Positions 6,811-9,253 of a stretch of 9,253 bases of DNA are shown here, piece after piece. The stretch's first letter is position 1. Each line of letters opens with the position of its first letter. The position numbers and the translations under genes are program-made. The notes beneath the pieces are model-generated. The model was not told the origin of the DNA, ran no database searches, and worked only from the letters and a program-made list of their open reading frames with translations. Source of the DNA: an uncultured Oscillibacter sp. (GTDB taxonomy: Bacteria > Bacillota > Clostridia > Oscillospirales > Oscillospiraceae); contig CALAAN010000346.1 in NCBI GenBank assembly GCA_937884915.1, positions 1 to 9,253 on the forward strand, written 5' to 3'.

Positions 6811-7059
6811 ATGCGTCTTGACAAATATCTCAAGGTCTCGCGCCTCATCAAGCGCCGCACCGTGGCCAACGAGGCCTGCGACGGCGGCCGCGTGACCGTC
6901 AACGGCAAGGTCGCCCGCGCGTCGTATGACGTGAAGGTCGGCGACGTGATCGCGCTGCACTTCGGCGAGCGCGTGCTCGCGGTCGAGGTGCTGAACGTAT
7001 CCGAGACCGCCGGCAAGAGCGAGGCTTCGCTCCTCTACCGCGAAGTGAACGCACAGTAA
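6811..7059 (+). CDS. rqcP: RqcP, S4-domain ribosome quality-control factor (YabO)
   Basis: An 82-residue S4 RNA-binding protein. It begins MRLDKYLKVSRLIKRRT, nearly the same as Bacillus YabO/RqcP (86 residues). GGRVTVNGKVARASYDVKVGD (about 25-45) is the core of the S4 fold. RqcP works with RqcH on stalled 50S subunits, helping hold the peptidyl-tRNA during C-terminal alanine tailing. Hsp15 is the Gram-negative relative, but the length and neighbours favour RqcP. AAGGAG at 6795-6800 lies 10 bases before the ATG. It may be transcribed by readthrough past the HU hairpin; I found no clear own promoter at 6757-6800. A good terminator follows and separates it from yabP. Confidence 0.93.
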   Translation: MRLDKYLKVSRLIKRRTVANEACDGGRVTVNGKVARASYDVKVGDVIALHFGERVLAVEVLNVSETAGKSEASLLYREVNAQ

Positions 7060-7063
7060 ACCG

Positions 7064-7092
7064 TACTATTTAGGATGCGCTCTTCATACGTT
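7064..7092 (+). promoter_or_regulatory. Candidate sigma-E promoter for yabP-yabQ
   Basis: TACTATT at 7064-7070 differs by one base from the Bacillus sigma-E -35 consensus (KMATATT). After a 14-base spacer, CATACGTT at 7085-7092 differs by one base from the -10 consensus (CATACANT). Start of transcription would be near 7099. The -10 lies in the left arm of the rqcP terminator. yabP and yabQ are sigma-E-dependent sporulation genes in Bacillus. Assignment is inference from motif and context. Confidence 0.45.
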
Positions 7093-7115
7093 ATCGTATG
7101 GAGGGCGCTTTTCTT
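7077..7115 (+). terminator. Rho-independent terminator of rqcP
   Basis: A 14-bp stem, 7077-7090 with 7095-7108, with two U-G pairs and a TTAT loop, followed by TTTTCTT (7109-7115). It cleanly separates the mazG-hup-rqcP side from yabP-yabQ and overlaps the candidate sigma-E promoter. Confidence 0.8.
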
Positions 7116-7145
7116 GCGCCCAAAGCGAAAGGACGGGTTCTGACT

Positions 7146-7427
7146 ATGACTTACGACACTTCCCCCGCTTCTCCCCAGCGCATTGAATTATCCGGCCGCG
7201 AGAGCCTGACGGTCTCCGGCGTGGAGGACGTCGACCGCTTTGACGAAAGCGAGATCGTGATGAACACCTCGCTCGGCGTGCTCGTCGTCACGGGTGACAA
7301 TCTGCACATCGGCAAGCTGAGCCTCGACGGCGGCGAGCTGCACGTCGACGGGCGCATCGACGCCATCGCCTTTGAGGATGCGCCGTCAGGCCGCGGCGGC
7401 CTGCTCTCACGCCTGTTCGGGGGTTGA
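7146..7427 (+). CDS. yabP: Sporulation protein YabP
   Basis: A 93-residue protein of the YabP/YqfC family (Bacillus YabP is 100). The family pattern is clear: LSGRESLTVSGVEDVDRFDE at residues 15-34, IVMNTSLGVLVVTGDNLHI at 37-55 and LDGGELHVDGRIDAI at 60-74, forming a small beta-rich domain, then a short Gly/Arg tail. In Bacillus it is made in the mother cell under sigma-E; the biochemical role is unknown. ATG 7146 is chosen because residues before it, back to an ATG at 7098, would come from the terminator and show no family similarity. AAAGGA at 7128-7133 is 12 bases upstream, a rather long spacing. yabQ starts 6 bases after the stop. Confidence 0.9.
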   Translation: MTYDTSPASPQRIELSGRESLTVSGVEDVDRFDESEIVMNTSLGVLVVTGDNLHIGKLSLDGGELHVDGRIDAIAFEDAPSGRGGLLSRLFGG

Positions 7428-7433
7428 GCGAGC

Positions 7434-8141
7434 GTGGGCGTGTCGCTCTCCGATCAGGCGCGGTGCTTTCTCGCCTCGCTCCTGCTCGGCTTCATTCTCT
7501 CGCTCCTCTATGACCTGCTGCGCGCCGTGCGGCTGCGGCGGGCGACGAAGCGGCGCCTCACGGGCGCGCTCGATCTCCTCTACTGCGCGGCGTTCGCGCT
7601 GCTGACGTTTCTCTTCGCGCTGCGCATCGGCGGGGGCGAGCTGCGGCTCTACATGCTCTTTTCGGCGTTACTCGGCGCGGTGAGCTACTTTGCGTTCTGC
7701 GCGCGGCTTTTTCGTCCGCTGTGGGAGTTCTGGGCAGAGGTTCTGTTCTCCTTTGCGCGGCTTGCGGCAGCGCCGCTGCGGTGGCTGCAAAAAGTTTATG
7801 GTAAACTTGCCAAACTTTGCAAAAGATACTTTCTTTTTTCCAGAAACCGGCTTATAATAAAGTCGTATGAGCGCCGCGCCCGTGATTCGCTGCGCCGCGC
7901 AAGGAAAAAGGAGGCTCATCGGCATGGCAGAGCAGGCCAAAAAAGGGAAAAAGCGCACGAGCTTTCTCACGATGCTCGTCATCGCGATCCTGATCGCGCT
8001 GGTGGGGGTACAGCTCATTCACCTGCGCAGTCAGATCGAGGACGCGCGCAGTCAGCTGACCGCGCTGCAAAGCGATCTCGACAGTGCCAAGCAGGAGAAC
8101 GACGCGCTCTCGTCGGCGCTCGAAAAGGCCGACGATCCTGA
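7434..8141 (+). CDS. yabQ: Spore cortex biosynthesis protein YabQ, with anomalous 3' extension
   Basis: The first 160 or so residues are a typical YabQ: a membrane segment near residues 12-30, a second near 46-63, the family pattern GGGELRLY at 67-73, a third at 74-92, then a basic tail. In Bacillus YabQ is a sigma-E-dependent membrane protein of the forespore outer membrane required for cortex synthesis. Start is GTG 7434, 6 bases after yabP; GTG 7440 is an alternative, and GGGGG (7419-7423) could serve either. The frame does not stop before divIC but runs to TGA 8139-8141, overlapping divIC by about 218 bases out of frame. Residues from about 164 on (rich in R, A, Q, H) look like divIC read in the wrong frame, so a lost stop or a frameshift is likely. 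The conserved part ends near 7910. Confidence 0.8.
   Translation: MGVSLSDQARCFLASLLLGFILSLLYDLLRAVRLRRATKRRLTGALDLLYCAAFALLTFLFALRIGGGELRLYMLFSALLGAVSYFAFCARLFRPLWEFWAEVLFSFARLAAAPLRWLQKVYGKLAKLCKRYFLFSRNRLIIKSYERRARDSLRRARKKEAHRHGRAGQKREKAHELSHDARHRDPDRAGGGTAHSPAQSDRGRAQSADRAAKRSRQCQAGERRALVGARKGRRS
7792..7858 (+). promoter_or_regulatory. AT-rich promoter island for divIC inside yabQ
   Basis: TATAAT at 7853-7858 is a perfect -10 box, 66 bases before the divIC start. The -35 at 17-base spacing is poor (TTTCTT). Upstream, AAGTTTA (7792-7798), TGG, TAAACTT (7802-7808) is a perfect inverted repeat, followed by a further AAACTT copy at 7812-7817, so an operator is possible. Nearly all yabQ codons from 7790 to 7866 end in A or T, unlike the rest of the gene. 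Confidence 0.45.
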
Positions 8142-8220
8142 GTTTTTGCAGGAGCTCGCGCGCGATCAGCTCGGCTACGTGACGCCGGGGGAGAAGACGT
8201 TCTACGACGTGAGCAACTAA
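7924..8220 (+). CDS. divIC: Septum formation initiator DivIC/FtsB family
   Basis: A 98-residue single-pass membrane protein. A short basic cytoplasmic end (residues 1-13) precedes one membrane helix (about 14-32), a coiled coil rich in Leu/Ile heptads (about 34-68), and the family ending FLQELARDQLGYVTPGEKTFYD (about 74-95). DivIC pairs with FtsL and DivIB to recruit and activate septal peptidoglycan synthesis. ATG 7924 follows a perfect AAGGAGG at 7908-7914 with 9-base spacing; the frame is open to ATG 7867, but those 19 residues lack a binding site and precede the ideal one. Its place after yabQ is as in Bacillus. A terminator follows closely, so it ends the cluster. Confidence 0.92.
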   Translation: MAEQAKKGKKRTSFLTMLVIAILIALVGVQLIHLRSQIEDARSQLTALQSDLDSAKQENDALSSALEKADDPEFLQELARDQLGYVTPGEKTFYDVSN

Positions 8221-8235
8221 AAAAGAACATTTTTC

Positions 8236-8263
8236 AAGCGCCCGTTTCGGGCGCTTTTTTCTT
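8236..8263 (+). terminator. Rho-independent terminator of divIC
   Basis: AAGCGCCCG (8236-8244), loop TTT, CGGGCGCTT (8248-8256), then TTTT and CTTT to 8264. A classical strong terminator 16 bases after the divIC stop, ending the sporulation-division cluster. Confidence 0.92.
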
Positions 8264-8272
8264 TCACCAGAT

Positions 8273-8307
8273 AAAAAGGAGCCGCCGGCCAAAGCGGCCC
8301 GCGGCTC
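8273..8307 (-). terminator. Minus-strand rho-independent terminator
   Basis: GAGCCGC (8279-8285) pairs with GCGGCTC (8301-8307); an inner GGCC/GGCC stem (8287-8290/8296-8299) is separated by one C-C mismatch. Read on the minus strand the stem is followed by C and five Ts (8277-8273). On the + strand no T-run follows, so the direction is leftward, convergent with the divIC terminator. Confidence 0.65.
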
Positions 8308-8336
8308 AAATGGGTGGGATATTGGAAAGCTTCCGA
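8273..8336 (-). ncRNA. Candidate minus-strand small RNA of about 60 nt
   Basis: A minus-strand promoter (8342-8370) and a minus-strand terminator (8273-8307) bracket a unit with no ATG. Predicted RNA order, 5' to 3' on the minus strand: a small GGAA/TTCC hairpin (about 8334-8324), an unpaired C-rich stretch containing CCCACCC (about 8318-8312), then the GC-rich terminator stem and U-tail. The C-rich unpaired stretch resembles seed regions of Gram-positive small RNAs that pair with G-rich ribosome binding sites. I recognise no known RNA family. Existence is inferred from the paired signals alone. Confidence 0.45.
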
Positions 8337-8341
8337 TGCTT

Positions 8342-8370
8342 ATGATACCGCCCGTCCGCCAAAACGTCAA
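8342..8370 (-). promoter_or_regulatory. Sigma-A-type promoter on the minus strand
   Basis: On the minus strand, TTGACG (8370-8365), a 17-base spacer, and TATCAT (8347-8342): five of six matches in each box to TTGACA/TATAAT. Transcription would start near 8334-8337 and run left into the minus-strand terminator. Confidence 0.6.
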
Positions 8371-8470
8371 TGGGAGCTTTTGCCGCATTTTGCCGCCTTC
8401 TGTCAATTCGCGTCGCGCGTCCTGCATTTTGTCAATATGCACAAGAATGCTCAATTCATATATCGTTCAT

Positions 8471-8499
8471 TTGAAATTTTCGCTCATTTGTGCTATGAT
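8471..8499 (+). promoter_or_regulatory. Sigma-A promoter of hpf
   Basis: TTGAAA (8471-8476), exactly 17 bases, then TATGAT (8494-8499) preceded by TGC, which makes an extended -10. Start is expected near 8506, giving a leader of about 60 bases before the hpf start. One of the best promoters in the window. Confidence 0.85.
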
Positions 8500-8568
8500 A
8501 CAGAAAAGGAAACAGAAGAGCTTTTCGCCCCTCTCTTTCCTTCCTCACCAACGAAAGGAGCCAACACT

Positions 8569-9120
8569 ATGAAATTCACCTACACCTGCAAGAAAGTCTC
8601 CCTGAACGATTCCGTTAAGGCCTACGCCGAGAAAAAGGTCGGCAAGCTCGAAAAGTTTTTCAAGGAGGAACCCGAGGCTTCTGTCACCTTCTCCGTTGAG
8701 AAGAAAAACCGCTGTGTCGCCGAGATCATGCTCCGCGGCGCTAACGGCACGCTGTTCCGCGCGGTATGTGAGGACCCGGACGGCGACATGCGCGGCGCGA
8801 TCGACGAGGCCACGGCCCAGATCGAGCGCAAGATCCGCAAGAACAAGACCCGCCTTGCCAAGAACCTGCGCGCCGAGGCCGTGATGCCGGAGCTTCCCGA
8901 GGAGTTCGAGGCCCACGAGGAGGGCACGTTCGACATCGTGCGCACCAAGCGCTTCACCGTCAAGCCCATGAGCGTGGAGGAGGCCATTTTGCAGATGAAT
9001 CTGCTGGGCCACAGCTTCTTCGTCTTCCGCAACAACGATGCGCTCGACGCGATCTGCGTCGTTTACCGCCGCAACAACGGCGGCTACGGCATCATCGAGA
9101 CCGAGGACGACGAGGAGTAA
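8569..9120 (+). CDS. hpf: Ribosome hibernation promoting factor, long form
   Basis: A 183-residue protein of the long HPF class. Residues 1-100 or so form the RaiA-like domain that binds the decoding region of the 30S subunit. An acidic linker follows (about 105-120), and the C-terminal dimerisation domain is seen in IVRTKRFTVKPMSVEEAILQ (123-142) and LGHSFFVFRN...VVYRRNNGGYGIIE (146-177). Dimerisation of this domain joins two 70S ribosomes into inactive 100S particles during slow growth or stress. ATG 8569 has AAGGAG at 8555-8560 with 8-base spacing; the frame is open upstream to 8314 but crosses the promoter. It is a single-gene unit with its own promoter and terminator. In Bacillus secA often follows; that is not seen here. 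Confidence 0.96.
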   Translation: MKFTYTCKKVSLNDSVKAYAEKKVGKLEKFFKEEPEASVTFSVEKKNRCVAEIMLRGANGTLFRAVCEDPDGDMRGAIDEATAQIERKIRKNKTRLAKNLRAEAVMPELPEEFEAHEEGTFDIVRTKRFTVKPMSVEEAILQMNLLGHSFFVFRNNDALDAICVVYRRNNGGYGIIETEDDEE

Positions 9121-9140
9121 GCCATAAAAAGAGCATACAG

Positions 9141-9171
9141 AAGGGCTGAGCATTCGCTCGGCCCTTTTTTT
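9141..9171 (+). terminator. Rho-independent terminator of hpf
   Basis: An 11-bp stem (9141-9151 with 9156-9166, one U-G pair) with loop ATTC, and a run of seven Ts (9165-9171). Strong and classical. Confidence 0.93.
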
Positions 9172-9193
9172 GCGCGCTTCTCTGTGGTATACT
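9165..9193 (+). promoter_or_regulatory. Extended -10 promoter for the last gene
   Basis: TATACT (9188-9193) preceded by TGG gives an extended -10. At 17-base spacing the -35 place falls in the hpf terminator T-run (TTTTTT), so it depends mainly on the -10. Start would be near 9200. Confidence 0.6.
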
Positions 9194-9225
9194 GAGTCTG
9201 TATTTTTCGGAAGAGGAGAAGTCCT

Positions 9226-9253
9226 ATGAATGCCATGTTCTGCCGCGCGTTCC
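9226..9253 (+). CDS. Start of an unidentified gene, cut by the window end
   Basis: ATG 9226 follows GAGGAG (9213-9218) with 7-base spacing and the promoter at 9165-9193. Only MNAMFCRAF is visible. A start of this shape (F-Y/F-C-R) reminds me of some clostridial iron-containing alcohol dehydrogenases, but nine residues cannot support a product name. It does not look like the start of SecA. Confidence 0.6.

Noticed and set aside
8429..8464. A second + strand promoter before hpf (TTGTCA at 8429)
   Set aside because: No -10 box at 16-18 bases; the TATATC further on is at 24-base spacing.
8314..8568. N-terminal extension of hpf by 85 codons
   Set aside because: It would start upstream of the hpf promoter and cross both promoters; ATG 8569 with AAGGAG gives a normal long HPF.
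1..9253. CRISPR array, tRNA, rRNA or insertion sequence
   Set aside because: No regularly spaced repeat, no cloverleaf-like segment with a T-loop sequence, no rRNA-like stretch and no transposase frame was found by reading both strands.

Overview
The window is a GC-rich stretch of a Gram-positive, endospore-forming anaerobe, most likely a gut Clostridia of the Oscillospiraceae type. This rests on strong GC preference at third codon positions, AAGGAG-type ribosome binding sites, an oxygen-independent HemZ, the sporulation genes yabP and yabQ, and a Firmicutes-style long ribosome hibernation factor. The family-level assignment is inference. Every supported gene is on the + strand; I see no rRNA, tRNA, CRISPR array, insertion sequence or phage gene.

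Layout. (1) 1-407 has no convincing gene. It is a dense cluster of short, near-perfect stem-loops, two of them terminator-like, with base composition unlike the genes. (2) 408-3852 is a tight operon-like run: D-aminoacyl-tRNA deacylase (dtd), a metallo-beta-lactamase-fold hydrolase, the radical-SAM protein HemZ, and a trimeric-type purine nucleoside phosphorylase. dtd-MBL-hemZ is a familiar Firmicutes arrangement, usually following relA and preceding hisS; here the phosphorylase takes the next place. (3) 3894-8220 corresponds to the Bacillus yabM-yabN-yabO-yabP-yabQ-divIC cluster: a SpoVB/YabM-type flippase, MazG, an inserted HU gene, RqcP, YabP, YabQ and DivIC. It joins envelope and sporulation membrane functions, nucleotide sanitation, ribosome quality control and division. 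A terminator separates rqcP from yabP, and a sigma-E-like promoter overlaps that terminator, which fits mother-cell expression of yabPQ. The 3' end of yabQ turns AT-rich and holds a TATAAT box just before divIC. (4) 8221-8568 is a regulatory intergenic region with two convergent terminators, a strong promoter for hpf, and a promoter-terminator pair on the minus strand that would make a noncoding RNA of about 60 nt. (5) 8569-9120 is hpf with its own terminator, followed by an extended -10 promoter and the first codons of another gene running off the window.

The observations most worth following are the minus-strand small-RNA unit at 8273-8370, the yabQ frame running about 220 nt into divIC, the sigma-E-like promoter inside the rqcP terminator, the AT-rich promoter island in yabQ, and the stem-loop cluster at the left edge.
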